Of a DNA stretch of 64,000 nucleotides, positions 1-13,350 are shown piece after piece. The notes beneath the pieces were generated by a model that saw only the letters and a program-made list of their open reading frames with translations, was not told the DNA's origin and did not search any database. Positions within the stretch are counted from its first letter, which is position 1. Every line of letters starts with the position of its first letter. Both the position numbers and the translations under genes were made by a program. This stretch comes from Ziziphus jujuba. Taxonomy: Eukaryota > Streptophyta > Magnoliopsida > Rosales > Rhamnaceae. The stretch spans positions 13,609,001 to 13,673,000 of the forward strand of contig NC_083390.1 in assembly GCF_031755915.1 (NCBI RefSeq), read 5' to 3'.

Positions 1-677
1 GTATGAGAATCATAATTAATCTTATTTGGCATCCTACATGGCATAAAGGATTTGATTTGGAGCCTTTACAAGCTGAAACTTTGTCAAAGTTAGTTTAGTA
101 GTCAAACTAGTCAACTAGTTTCCTAATTTGAATTGGACTTTTTGTTTTAGGAAATTAGTCTTTTATTGGTTTTTATTTATTTATTTACTAGACAAATCAA
201 CTTAGAAAAACTATTATTTTATGATTTCAATTGTAAATTAATTAATTCCTAATTCAAAATGAATGAATTAATTAATCAAAATTATATTAGGAAATGAATG
301 GAATTTCGGCCACATTAGGAATGTGTCAATGTATGGTCGGTTTTGTCTTAATTTTTAGGTTTTTCATTTTGTTCTTTCAAGCCTATTTAAAGACTTATTT
401 TCAATGAAAAATTACCTTCAATATTATTTAGTAAATTAATTATGAGATAAAATTCTTTTAGTTCTCTTTTAACACCTAAAACACCATTAGAGAGTAAGTG
501 TTTTAGTTTTGTCTTATCAATAAAACTTTCATAACCTATTGTGGCGTTTTCATTATACCAAGTTTTTTAATTACAGATTAGTTAGGGGTTAAAGTTTCTC
601 CATAAGAACTTGAACTTAATTGAGATCCAAACTAATACAATACAGATTTAGATGTGAATCGACCTAAATTGGTATTA
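1..677 (+). repeat. LTR fragment of the gypsy A family, cut by window start
   Basis: This segment matches, in inverted orientation, the LTR family seen at 17464-18596 and at both ends of the element at 31483-38977. Shared blocks include the 'ggcatcctacatggca' stretch near position 30 and the 'aacctattgtggcgtt' stretch near 533. The right boundary is set by lining up the last 20 bases with the end of the solo LTR. No primer-binding site follows it, so it is the 3' end of an element lying to the left, or a solo LTR. Some divergence is visible, including a poly(A) tract just after the end. Confidence 0.75.
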
Positions 678-1269
678 TTTGTGATCCCTTCAAAAAAAAA
701 AAAAATAGAAAGGTTTGTCAATGAAGAATTTCAAGTCATACTATTTACCCTTTGACTACATTAACAGTTTTGTACTTTTATAAAAGGAAAATGTCAATGA
801 AGAATAAGAATATCCTTAAGAATATCCTTTAATAAATTTCAAAACATTTGCGGTTACATATGAATTTTGAGAGAGAAAAAAAAAAAAAAAAAGGCCTATT
901 CCGTCCAAATATAATTATGTCAAACCTAAAAAGATCCTTATGAAATTTGTCCAAAAACAATTTTATTAAGGGGTACAAAACTGATTTTCATGGACTGGAT
1001 GTTGGATTTTGTTTTGGGCTACCGGATGGTATGGAAATGGTGATGCAGGCTTATAATTAAGGAGATTTTCAGCACCTAGGAATCCTGATCAAATTATTAA
1101 AAGCTATACCACGGACATTGGCTAGAGCTCCAAATCTCATTCATAAAACTGCAGATCCTTCTTAGATTGCTTGGAGGACTCCTAAGGCAGGGTAAAGCTT
1201 TAGCATGGATGGCAGCTTTAATAATAGCTCTTAACGGCTGGAGCTAGATCTAATTAGAGATTATAACTT

Positions 1270-1400
1270 ATAATTGTTGTTGGTTAGCGGGCTTTGCCTT
1301 CAACCTTAGGAAAGGTAGCCGCATTCTATCATAATTGTGGGTTTCAAAATATCAAAATTGAATTAGATTCCAGCACAGTTGTTGTAGGAGAAAGCTCAAA
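1270..1400 (+). pseudogene. RNase H-like relic (LINE or gene fragment)
   Basis: A short frame reads KVAAFYHNCGFQNIKIELD followed by SSTVV. This resembles the helix-plus-strand part of plant RVT_3/RNase H domains, where an 'A..GL..A...GF..I..E.DS..VV' pattern is usual. The upstream 960-1270 bases carry similar but stop-riddled sequence ('KALAWMAAL'-like). There is no full domain and no start codon. It is probably a fragment of a non-LTR element or of an RNase H-like pseudogene. Confidence is low because the match rests on about 25 residues. Confidence 0.3.
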
Positions 1401-2030
1401 ATGGTGTTTGTGGTTTGCTCAAGTTAGACTGTGGATGCTATGTCATCCCAAGATAAGGTTTTGTAGTTGTTTTGGGCCTTCTTTCCCCGTCCTTCACACA
1501 CACCCAACACATGCACAAGCGCACACACAAAAATAAAAATAAAAATAAGCAAAACCCCAAAAAAAAAAAAAAAAAAACAACAAAAAAAAATTATAAATCA
1601 ACTATCTAATTAGCGAGCAACACTTCTACCATGTGCCTGTTGAATTGATAATTATTCCATCAAATTCAATTAGAAAAATATTCATAACCTAAAACAACTG
1701 TAAATGCATATTTGAGAATAGAATTTGTGACCCAGAAACAACGATATTTTAGAATAGAAACAACAAACCCGAACAAAATAATAGCATTTAGAACTTCCAT
1801 CCACAATCAAAGAAACCAAAGACAAAAAAATGTGAACCAAGAAACATCAAGGTTTGGTTTCAAATCCATAGTTCCCTACTAGATCAAATCTATACAACTG
1901 ATCAAAGTTATCCAGTCTTTAAGAAAAGAATATATTCCATCAAACTGACCTGGAACCAAGCAAGCTACAAGCATTGAGAAGGATAGCTTTCCAGAGAAAA
2001 TTTAATGTTTCCATCTATCTACATAATTCT

Positions 2031-4121
2031 TTAGCCCTTCATACTTGGCCCAGCTGTCATCTTCAGCTTTGAAGACCCAACTGCTCCCCGATCAACCGAT
2101 ATTCCACTCAATTGCTGTGAAGAATGGGAGCCACTTTTCTTTAACTTACCAGGAAATTCCTTGCTTGAATTATTACCCTTCATAGATAGATTCTTTTTAA
2201 CACGATTCCTGTTAAGCAGCAGCATAGTATTGCGTGGAGGCACATGCAAAGCACCCTCAACACAATCTCCCACTTGCACACAGCCCCATGGCCTTGACGG
2301 CCCTTCCTCACAAAATGGTCTAATCTTAGGGAGTCCATTCCTCATTCGTGTAAAGCTTCGCTGGTCAAAGAAACTTTCTTCCTCTAACCTTACACAAACG
2401 GGGCAGGGAGGATCACTTTTGCGTGTCTTAGGTGTGGTTTGCTCTAAGCATTCGGCATGAAAAACATGTAGGCAAGAAAGGACCCCTGTGACCGGCATGT
2501 CTCCACTTCTCACTATCCTACGCGAACTCCAAGGTGATCTTTGAGAAAGAAACCTTTCGCACAATCCACATCTAAAACCATCAGAGGGATTACATGATCG
2601 GCTACATATTTCAGACTCAAATGACTCAGAAACATCTGCAAAGTCAATGCTGCTGCTAGCACTGCTCCAGCGGTGGGCATCTCTTTGAGTAGCAGCATCG
2701 AACTCTGCCAACCCAGCAGCTGTTAGATCAGATTCCTCCCTAGGGGGTGTTTGTGTTGGAAGGGACAAGGGATGAATTGGTTTAGACATAAAAGAACGAC
2801 GACTTGAGAAGGTACAATGAGAGGATGTGCATGACTTGACTGTTGGTTCTGACTCACTACTCTCTGAATGGGATGAAGTAGAGCCCCCACTATCGAGATA
2901 TTCCGAGGTTCCCTGCAATATTTCATCTGCGTAAGAATATGCAGAAAGATTTTATCTGGTTTGATGACAACAGAGAGCTTCAATCTGATACAATACCTCC
3001 ATGGTAGGTCTAAAGGATGCTAGCCCAAAAGCTACACCTAGCAAGTCCGAAAGGTAGTGAAACTGTTCAGTCAATGCAGTGAAAATTGGAAACAACAACA
3101 ATGATAAATGAGATGATGAATATTTTGTTATTTTTAAGGCAAAAAGCAACTTGAAGAACATGTCAGACTCACAGTAACATTCTAGAGATAGAAAAAGTTA
3201 ATATGGGCATAAATGTTCTAAAAGTTTAATCCTATAAGATTTTTAACATCATAACAAAAATAAAATAAATTGAGAATTCATAAATATAATGTGTATAGAA
3301 TCTTAACAAAAAGTTATATGAACAAGTTTTTGATTCAAATTAGAGTGTTTTAACAATAATACACGCTACAACAGTTTCTACTTTGTAAAACCATTCTACA
3401 GTCTAATCATGCAGATTTTGCAAAATGATGAACCCCTTTGAATCAATATTAAACATGTATTCTATGGTATGAATTAAAACCAACAGCTAAATTAAATTTT
3501 CCTTCAAATATTATCTTAAACAAAAACATGATAGGTGGCTACAACAAAGATGGATATATAGATAGCTAGAGTATACAAAGATGAGTGCCAAAGTCAGTAC
3601 AAAAAACCTGCGCTGCAAATAACAATAATAAAATCCATAAGAGAACACCTGACTAGTAACAACCAGTATCCCTAAGGGTCAGTCAGAAAATATGCAGGAT
3701 GTTCACTATATGGGATGATGAAAATGACACGACATTTGGAGGCAGTAATCTTAATAATGGGTGATTAAAGAAAATTTATCAAGCAGTACACCCATAACGC
3801 AAGCCTGTACTATGATACCATGGATTAAATAATTTTGGACTTCAATGGTTTGGCATCCTACAGAAAACCTAAAGAAATCACTGAGCTAAAAGTTTCAACT
3901 CCACACTTCTCATTCAGCCCTTGCACTTAAAAAATAAAAGAAATAAGAATGAAAAGGAATCAAAGAAAATGAAATCCAAAATATTATTGTATTGTTATGT
4001 CATATGCATCAACTCAAGCACATGCAAAGAATGGGGAAGAGATCATCTGTCTAAATTCCAAATCAATATTCATAAGCAGTTCAGGACTTGGAGAAGAAGA
4101 GAGAAAAAAATATATATATTG

Positions 4122-4152
<31 letters not shown>

Positions 4153-6139
4153 GCAAAACCAATGAGAATTCCATGCTCCAAATAATGAAAAATTGGGTAA
4201 ACCAAGATAAGAACATCAATTGTTTGGTCTCCAGAAAGCGAAATGTTATAACTAACTCTTAAGCAATAAAGAAATATCATAGATAGAACCATTTGACTGA
4301 ACAAATAAAGTTCTAATGGATAAAATGAGACATTGTTTACATTGTATTAATGCACCCTTTCAGATCCCAGATTGAAGACAGAAACAGAAATTGATCCTCA
4401 GAAAGCTATATCAATACTCTACCGCTGTTTTGCATCCAGCGATATCTAATAGAAATGCACAGTTAAATTAGATTACCTCTCCTTGTTGCAGATTCAAAAT
4501 CCTCGACACTGATTTCCTGTATTGCTGGAGGAGTCCACTGAGGACCCTGAGAAAGGTCAGATGAACTACTCAGAAACATCCCAGCACCATCAGATGCAGA
4601 ATAATGATGGTTATAGAGTTGGTTGCCTCTCACCCAGCTTCTACTTTCCTTACTGTTTGATGATCTAGAAGATCCATATAGTTGGATGCCATCATGTGAA
4701 CCATATTGTAGCCCATCGGATTGAAATTGGAAATCCCATCTTGATGGGGGTGGCGAGAAGCTAGTATTAGTTCGCCAATAAGGCTCATGTGGACCCATTG
4801 ACCAGTCCCTATTGGCCGTATGTGATCCATGTGGCCTTGAAGCCACACAACAAAGCGACCCCGTTTTAGCTATTTTCTATAAAACTCGCCAATACCAATT
4901 CCGCTTGCTATCAACATCTACAAAGTTCAGCAGTAGCCAACCCAGATAGACTTCACTACTTACAGGAAGAAGAGAGAATTTCCAAAATAAGTCACATTCA
5001 ATGATGCAAACTGCTAACTACTACATCAACACGATGCAACATATAAGTGAACAGTAGGATTGTACATCCAAAGCTTAAAAAAGTTAGACAACTCTCTACA
5101 TTTCAGTCTATAACTCAACTACTAAGAATCAGCAGTTCCTTTGTAAAACTTCAGTACTATTCTTCACCGGTACCAGCAGTACCAGATATGAACTCTGCTT
5201 ATAATCCACCAAAAATCTTCAGGAAAATAAACATTCTTCAAAACTTCAATATTGGTCACAGTGGCAAACCTACCATGAAAACAAATGTATAAGATGTTGG
5301 TTTCAGACATAAACAACAAAATAATGCATTTGGATCTCAACAAATTAATATTTAAATATGCCAAGAGAGATAATGTCAATCAGATGTTGCCTAGACTAAC
5401 ATTGGAATTAAGATCCTCTATTTGTTTTCTACTATCCTTATCTAAAGTTATTTTATAATCCCGACTGTGTATTTAATTCCAATGGGTAATATCAAACCAC
5501 TTCAACTAAAATTTTAAAAAGATAATTAAAATTCAAATTAAACATGCTTCAGTACATATATTTCAAGTGTTAAAAATAATAATAATAATAATAATATTAC
5601 GTATATACACAAAGCATAGAAGAAAAACGAACAAAGGAGCCATTCCCTAAAACTGAACCACTGTTCATACTACTAATTTAGTTACAGCATATATTAACCA
5701 CCATAACAAAACCCTGGACTAACCACATTCTTACATAAAAAACTTACATCATAATTATAAGCTACAAAATTTCATAACACCAAAAGTAGTAACAAAAGAA
5801 TTAATTTTTCAATATGAGTCAATAAGTCTTTTCCCTTTTTTCCTAAACCCGAGGGTTGTCTTCGAGCTTAGTAAAACTAAAATTCAAACAATAGCAACAG
5901 TGCATATCTTCAAATTTCTCGTAAAATCCAAGAAAACATAAATGGGCAAATTTTTTTTTTTCAACACATTATTCAACAGAACCCACAAAATTTTCCTTTC
6001 TCCTTTACCAAGAAAACAGACTTATCAGCTAAAATTGATGCAAAACTCACTAAGCGAAGCGAAGAGACAAGGGAAGTACTTAATTGAAATTATTTAAGTT
6101 GCTAAAACACTAACGTAGAAAGGGAGAAAGAGATACCAT
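2031..6139 (-). CDS. RING-H2 zinc finger protein, probable E3 ubiquitin ligase, 441 aa
   Basis: Proposed coding exons (minus): 6139-6137, 4876-4477, 3037-2997, 2912-2031. All junctions are GT..AG and the sum is 442 codons. The RING-H2 pattern is clear: Cys263, Cys266, Cys295, His297, His300, Cys303, Cys318, Cys321 (CxxC, CxHxxHxxC, CPxC). Before it lies a long Ser-rich, low-complexity region. The N-terminus carries a GSLCCVAS motif, known at the start of a plant RING family; by family knowledge these bind an E2 and transfer ubiquitin, but the substrate is unknown. The 41-nt third exon was needed to keep phase. Start: where relatives would have ATG before GSLCC there is ACG (4863-4861), with an in-frame TAG upstream in the intron. 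The first exon, however, ends exactly in ATG before its GT donor and splices in frame, giving an MKIAKTGSLCC start. The 5'UTR exon probably begins near 6220. Confidence 0.85.
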
Positions 6140-6229
6140 TTGCACGTTTGTGAAGAACCACATAGCCGGTAGAAATGCTCCGTCTTGGCAACTGGTTGTG
6201 TGGAAAACCCTAATATACGAGGGAACGAG

Positions 6230-7973
6230 AGAGAGGAAGGAACATCGCCTTTTTGCAATTAGACCCTTCATTTCTCATGTAATGCCGTTTATACTACTCC
6301 ATCCAACAATTATGTTGATTTATGCTCTCTAGAGTAGCAAACATATTTTGGTTTTGTTTTTTTACCTTGGGCAACGTTCTTCTATGTGCCATCAGTTTTG
6401 CTCCAATTTTTTTGTTTTTTTTCATTATAGTAACGTTTAGATTTGAACTTGAATCATTATTCTAAAGGACCAAAAAAAAAAAAAAAACAAAAAAAACAAA
6501 ACAAAACAAAAGAAGGCAAATAAGTGGCTTCATTACTAGACTATTTCATGGCATACTTTGCTCCAAATTTAAAAAATTAGAAGATTAAAATTTTGATTAA
6601 AATTTAATACTAATAATAATAATAATAAAGGGATCAAATTATTTAGCAAGATTACTGATCAAATCATACAATTGAGAAGTTATCGCTTAATGGAAAGAAA
6701 CCATCTAGTTGTCACATTTACAAATTCAAAAATTATACTTAGAATCTTAACAAGCCTCATTAATATTGACATATTATTATGCCACATTCAGTTGCTAAAT
6801 GCTTTTGGTAAACAATTTTGTATTTATACCACTAAACTCTCATTTTTCATTTTAATAATGTTAAACTTATTAAAATATTTATTGAATTTTTTATTAAATA
6901 ATATAGTAATATTTAATTGGTTTATTTATTTTTTATTCACTATCAATTTAATTGTTTGTTTATCAATAATTAGGTTAGAGCACTGAACCCTTCAGTGGTA
7001 TGTATGGATTACTTTTTGTGTGATATCTAAATTGATATTTTTTTATATTTAAATGTTATTCTCTAATTGTAATGTGCACAAAAGCTATGTATATCATCTA
7101 TTGATATATATTTTATTAATTAAAAAAATAACTTTTTAAAAAAAAATTAATTTTGAAAAACCTTTACAATATCTAAAAGTGAATATTCATTATGATAATA
7201 TTTAGGTACATTAACTTATATTCATTTTAAACATTACTATTAGAAAACAATGTTTTAAAAACACTAATATATTATTTATATAACATGTTTATTTTTACAA
7301 TTTATATTTTAATTGGAGATGTTTTTATATGAATATGTCAACTATATTGACATATGTAAACCAATAATTATTAAAAAAAAATATAAACCAATAACTTAGG
7401 TTATATCCATATATAGTAAATATTTTGTTATCTACTGTTTGCATTATTTTTGTGGCAATTACTTTATTATTGTTGCTACAATGCGGCCGATGATGAGGAC
7501 TCTTGTAACCCTAACAGCAGTGACCTTTGATATGATGGACAAAGACAAAGGGTTACCAATGAATAAACGCATCTTGGAGCTTTTTTTCTTTCTATTTTCA
7601 GAGTGAATCCAGCAAAAAATTGAGCTAATAGATCTTATTTTATTTTATTTTTTACTCAAATGGATCGATAGATTTCATTTTTATCATTTTCTGCATACGA
7701 TGCAGTAGAGTTAAATAAACTTATGTCAAGTCTACAAAATTTGTATTAGCTTTTTGTGTTTTTTTTTTTTTTTTTGGCCCCCAAAATTTGTAGTTGTTTG
7801 TTTGCATATTATTTTGGACAGACAAAAATTTAATTAGAAAATGTTATTAGTCATCATTTTGTTAATGGTAGCATTACTGATAGAAATATAAGGGTGATGT
7901 AATGATTATGTGATGATGGGTGTCAGGCAAAAAAATTAAAAAAGAGTAAGATGTCCAAAACATCAATAATAAC

Positions 7974-8008
<35 letters not shown>

Positions 8009-9490
8009 TGTGCATGTAGAATCATCAATGTTGTTTTCCAATACAATTTTATTTGTCTACGTTTAGTCTCATTTAGTTTTTAACATGTGTGTCTCTTCTA
8101 ATTATTTAATATTTTGAGTTAAAATCACTCAATTTTGAACTATAGTATTTGTTCAACAAAAACTCAATAAGGTTTCTAATACACACATTATTTTCCACAC
8201 TAAGCAGGCCGGAGGAAAGTTTAGGGGGAATCATATAAATCTTCCAAACATAATGACAACCCTGCATATTTAACCCCTCTTCAGCATGCCAGGAGGTACA
8301 TTTGCCACCCACAGCTGAGTGGGGCAAGATTGTCATTGGACTATAATATTGCTGATGAATACAACACAAATATTAAATATTATACAATATATATATATAT
8401 ATATATATATATACGTATGTATGTATGTTTATAATAATGAAAAACCCACCTACTACATCTACCTGTACTTCCAACTTAATCATTCACCAAAAATATATAC
8501 TTCCAAGTTAATCATTAACGAATAACCATTACAGATAAATAAATAAATAATCATTAACAAATAACTATTCTTAATTTGAAATAAATGATCATGAACAAAT
8601 AAATAGTCATTAACAAATATCTTCTTCTCTAATCCCATAGGTGGACCTCTCAATCTGGTTTAATAAATAACTATTTGGTTCTTATAACATATATATATAT
8701 TTGGTATCCTGGAATTAGGCAAGACTAATTGTCTGGTTCAACTTTGTCTCTAAGGGTTTTCACATGAGACGCACACAACCCGAATCTTGTTGTCCCAGGT
8801 GCCACCACGCATTCCTCCAAAAGTGAAGAGGATTCATTGGAGGACATGGAGAGCCGAGAGAGACACCAAAATAATATCTTCCAATAATATCAAATGTAAT
8901 ACAAGATTCTCCACTCTGGCTAGTGTTTACCTATTTATTTATTTATTTATTGGTGAACCACTATGGTTAGTTTCAGGTTCACATACAGGGTATACAAAAG
9001 TGTTCTTCTTTAGACTGAAAAGCAGCCCGCAAACAATCTCTTGTAGAGTACATTTAACGTTTTCTGGCCCAAACTATAATATAATTCAATTCTTTATGGC
9101 TGAATGACGAGAAGGAAACAATCTTTAGAGGTTTTGTCTCAGACGAGCCTAATTTAATTGGGCCGCCCACTAAATTGGGTGTGCTACTGTTGTATAATAT
9201 ATATTTTATCTCATTCAGAGCTGCTCAACAAAGACGCCAGCAACGCTTTGTCGAAATTACTCTATACTGAATGAGGAAACCATGTTATTATACTTGGTAC
9301 ATATAAATTCAGTATAGGAGTATGAAATCTTTACTCCATTCGTCATTTCTTCATATGCTCATAAAGTTTACTCCTGTTTAATATATGACTGAACCATTTT
9401 AAATTTGGCGTAATCATATTTGACTAATTTTAAAATAATATAATACAATTTAGCCAGTCCCCGGCCTGTCTGGTAGAACAATATGGTATT
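6230..9490. other. Intergenic AT-rich DNA
   Basis: No gene is supported here. The stretch holds homopolymer runs, trinucleotide repeats (AAT near 6609-6626 and 7974-7999), an (AT)n run near 8388-8413, an ATTT run near 8932-8952 and a few GGGCC-type motifs near 9160. The left end presumably contains the promoter of the RING gene on the minus strand. The small open frames are AT-rich and match nothing I recognise. Confidence 0.6.
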
Positions 9491-9494
9491 ACTA

Positions 9495-11732
9495 TTACTT
9501 ACTAGCTATTCCGTACACATGAGGGATTATAAGAGAGGCATTAGATAAGAAAGCCATATTGAGCTGGACATATGAAAACCCAGCTTCAAATATATTCTTA
9601 CCTGTTTCCCTGGTTAGGTGACATCCGTCAGCAACAGTCTGTTGCAATGGATCAAGGACACTCTGTATGAATCTTAGACTTGTTCCATCTGCAGCAGTCA
9701 TAAAAGTGTGGCAATGACAATAACATAGAGAAGTAGAAATTTTTGTTTTGCTATTGAATCTAACAGGTTCACTGGCTCATGTTACTACCTTTTGCTGCCA
9801 CGTGCTCCACAAATAGGTAAAGCCCACCTGGTCTCAGCACTCTCTTCGCTTCTGAGAAAGTAGTAAACAGAGAAATTCATTTTTGGTGCAGGTAAAAAGT
9901 AATTTTCAATCCCATATATTTATGAAAAGATGTTCTAGGCTCTAGCAATTACCCTTCAAGGTCAAGTTGACATCTTTAACCGAACACAAAACAAGGGTTC
10001 CAACAATAGCATCAACTGAAGCATCATCTAAGGGGATAGCCTCCCCAACCTGAATAAGACCAAAGCCTTCAAAATCTAAAAAGCAACCTTCCAGTTCACT
10101 CTTACAACCAAAAAACATATATAAAAAAGAAATAAAATAATATAATTATAAAAAAAAATTATAAAAAAGTAATGATATTATACAATTCAGAAATGTACAA
10201 CAGTATTTGGCTATCAAACATTTATGGTCCCAACTCCCATGGCATTAGACAAACAATGATAAGGTAAAGAATATGACAAATTTTAATTGACTTGTCACAG
10301 AGTTTTATTTATCTATCATAATCACAACATTTGATAAATATTTTGGTGTCCCAGCACGCCTATTAAACAAATTAGCAACTTTAGTAATTAATTTGCAAAT
10401 ATATTGATGAACAACATACCCTTACTAATGTTTCAACCATTTTTTAGGTATACCCAGCTAACAGTTACATATAAAAGTAAAGAACATAGAAAATTAATGC
10501 AATATTCAAATTTGTTTAACCATTCTAGTGCTCAAAGACTCATCATTATTTAAGAATCATCATTACTTAACAGTCGAGACTGCAGCCGAACTGACAAATG
10601 CTATGCTTCTTTATCTTCCGCTACCCAAGTTCCAAGACATACGGTAATATGGCAAGACGCCAATGCCGATTATTACCCAAAAAAAAAAAAGAAAGGAAAA
10701 GAAAAAAAAGAATCATCGTTATTTGATAGTTCATATGAATGCTCACCGATGATACCTAAGAATGAGAACAACTTACTAAAGAGGACAGATCAATCAATTC
10801 AAAATGACTAATTCAAAGTGCCACATATTTCGAGTATACAAAATTTTCAGGCACAAGTTACAATCATCCATAACAAGTTTGGAAGCTAACTTACTGCTTG
10901 TATAAACTTGAAATTGGGAAACGGCAGACCAGCATCCATGGCTGCAGCCTTTGCATATTTTTCCATCTTTCTGTTTGGATCAATGCCAATGACCTCAACA
11001 CCATTATTCCCAGCATAGTATCCCATATTAGGACCTGTTCCAATCCCAATCTCCAAAACTTTCCCACCCTTTCCCTTCAGATTAGCAAATAGCTGTGACT
11101 TGTAACCTGCAATCTTCCCCATATAGTATAACAGAATCAAGCATAGTTAAAGCTGCATAAAACTAAATAATCTGAACCTTATTAGTTTCGACCACATAAT
11201 TTGCATTAACCTCTTCTTCATAAGATTTCATGCCGGTATTCAAAACCAAAGCGTAGAATTCCTCGTACCAATCTGGTCTGGGAGGATGAACCCTCTTCAA
11301 TATTGACTATATAAAATAACATAAAAAGAAAACCCATTACAAATTCCTTCCCCTTCTTTTCCAGTTTTCCAAGAAAATAGAATCAAGAATCTAAAACCCA
11401 TTACAAAATTCATTATTCAGTTCAAGTTTTTTGCGTACGGCATAGTCGGAGAGAGAATCGGATTGGGAAGCGCTTGCGGGGCAAATGGGGAAGAAAGCTG
11501 TGGCTGTTGCTGCTTCCATGAAGCGTCTTCTTCCGCAGAAACATGAGCTACCGATACAGGGCAAGCTCCGGGAGAGAGACTTGCCGTTGGTTCTATTCGG
11601 TTCATCGACGATGACCCGACCCGAAGTATTGGAAGTCTCTGTGAAGTTGACACGTGGAGTATTGGTAGATGAGGATTGAGTGATGGAGACAAAATGGACC
11701 AGCGATGGAAGAAGCGAAGAAGAATGAAACAT
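9495..11732 (-). CDS. Plastid-targeted METTL7-like SAM-dependent methyltransferase, 320 aa
   Basis: Exons (minus): 11732-11439, 11306-11211, 11113-10895, 10049-9953, 9851-9789, 9688-9495; all GT..AG, 321 codons in total. SAM-binding motif I is VLEIGIGTGPN (about residues 149-159), followed by the acidic strand end GIDPN, the TLVLCSV strand, and the C-terminal DPLQQ..ADGCHLTR block ending PHVYGIASK. This order fits the class-I methyltransferases of the METTL7-like/UbiE-like group; the substrate is unknown. The first 98 residues are Ser/Thr-rich and end in GRRRFMEAATATAFFP..ASA, which looks like a chloroplast transit peptide followed by a twin-arginine lumenal signal. The exon 2/3 join was chosen to give the family's 'SYE-E-IAGYKSQLF' run. 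An (ATT)n/poly(T) tract sits directly upstream of the ATG. Confidence 0.88.
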
Positions 11733-11892
11733 TATTATTATTATTATTATTTTTTTTTTTTGGGTCGCTTTGGTGTGCTCCTGCTGTTGGTGTCAGACTG
11801 TTAAGATTTGAATGGCGGAAACCAGGGACAATATTAGGATAGAATAAAAAGAATTTAAATGATTTTTTTATTATTATTTTTAACAGAAACAT

Positions 11893-12003
11893 TGTCGTTT
11901 TAAATGCATAAAAGGCCTCATAGCTTACATAACATAAAGAATTTCATTTTTTTTTTAAACTTGATTAATATAAATTTACTATTACCTCAACACTTTCCTA
12001 TGT
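11893..12003 (+). repeat. Direct repeat, copy 1
   Basis: This segment, 'gtcgttttaaatgcat' onwards, recurs about 353 bp downstream. Shared blocks are 'atagcttacat', 'aaagaatttcat' and 'aacttgattaatataaatttact'-like sequence followed by 'acctcaa'. The copies differ in poly(T) length and several bases. It looks like a local tandem or retro-duplicated non-coding fragment. Confidence 0.65.
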
Positions 12004-12245
12004 AAATGAAAAACAAGCTCATCTGATAAAAGATGAAAATAAAATGATGAAAACTAACATTTTTATTAAATAATATTATAAAATATAATTATAATTTTTT
12101 ATTGTTAATTTTTTAATTAATTATTAAAATTAATTGATAAAAATTATCAAATAAAAATTAATTATATTTTTCAGCAGTATAAAATCTAAATATAATTCGA
12201 ATAAAATTTAAAAAAGTTTAAATGAAATTTTCCTTATAAAAACGT

Positions 12246-12365
12246 TGTCGTTTAAAACGATAGCTTACATCACACAAAGAATTTCATATGCCCCTTTTTT
12301 TTTTTTTTTTTTTTTTGGTAAACTTGATTAATATAAATTTACTAAAACCTCAAGAGTTTTCTCTT
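12246..12365 (+). repeat. Direct repeat, copy 2
   Basis: Second copy of the segment at 11893-12003. It carries a longer poly(T) run (about 25 T) between the two conserved blocks. It has no coding content. Confidence 0.65.
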
Positions 12366-13350
12366 CACACCCTTTAAAAAAAATTTATTATTATTATTCT
12401 TATGATTATCATTATCATCATCATTATTAATATCATTATATGGTATTCGTGATGTGTATAATAATTCTAAGACAGCATAAAATAAAAATCTATAAAATTA
12501 TATAATAAATAAACATATGAGCATATAATAAAATTTAGACCACACTAAATGGTACAAATAACTAAAAAAAAAAAATTATCAAACAAAATATATATTATTT
12601 TGAATAGTTAAAAACCCAAAATTCAACCTTATCAAATTAGGTTTGAATGAGATCATTTACAAATACTACTTAGTTGAAGAAAGAGAAAAGAGCATACATA
12701 AAAATAAAAATAATAATAATGAATACAAAAGATTGTTTTAAAAATTTTTATTTTAACCTCTTTAGGATGGTATTAGCCATTTTTATCATAATAAAACATC
12801 TAATTAGTTTTTCACTCCGTTTAACATGACTTATGAAATACTATTTTTCACTGATAAAGCTCAATGAAACTAGCCTTTCGATAGTTATTAGAAAAGTTTC
12901 AAGCATCCAAAACAGTTTCATGAAGCTTTTTTAGAAAAGCTAATGTGCGCAAGTAAAAATTATCTTAAACAAAGTCTACCTTCTAAACTCAATATTAATA
13001 TCTTTGCCCCTTCCAAAAAGAATATATAATTTAAATTGATTATACACATGGGGAGTGAAATTGTGAATTATCCTTCCTTGAAACTGATCAGGTTTCAGAA
13101 TCTTGCCACTAGATATACAAAAACGAGTAAATAGGACTCGTATGCAATTCAAGAACATGAATTTATCTTTATCATGATCTACATGTGGGTATTGGCAATG
13201 TGATTCATGTTACAACAGGTACAAAAATTTATAATGTTCTGCTTATTCACTGCTTATTCACAGAAGCATTAGAGAAAATATTTGGAGGACAGATTCCAAT
13301 TTCAAAAACATGTTATCAGTAGTTGATTAAGCTCTAAAATACAGGCAGCT

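Larger units (their letters stand above)
11733..13350. other. Intergenic AT-rich DNA with a local duplication
   Basis: There are no genes between the methyltransferase start and the endosulfine stop codon. The left 100 bases should hold the methyltransferase promoter. The rest is AT-rich, with poly(T), (TTA)n and (ATC)n-like runs near 12375-12430. A direct duplication is listed separately. Confidence 0.6.

Noticed and set aside
2161..2460. Plus-strand frame of 99 residues over the RING exon
   Set aside because: Antisense shadow of a well supported minus-strand exon.
3921..4262. Lys-rich frame of 113 residues within the RING gene
   Set aside because: It runs over a poly(A) tract in an intron and has no coding features.
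9620..9640. Possible extra intron in the last methyltransferase exon (gaaacag/gtaaga)
   Set aside because: The frame stays open through it and the downstream PHVYGIASK end is in phase without splicing.
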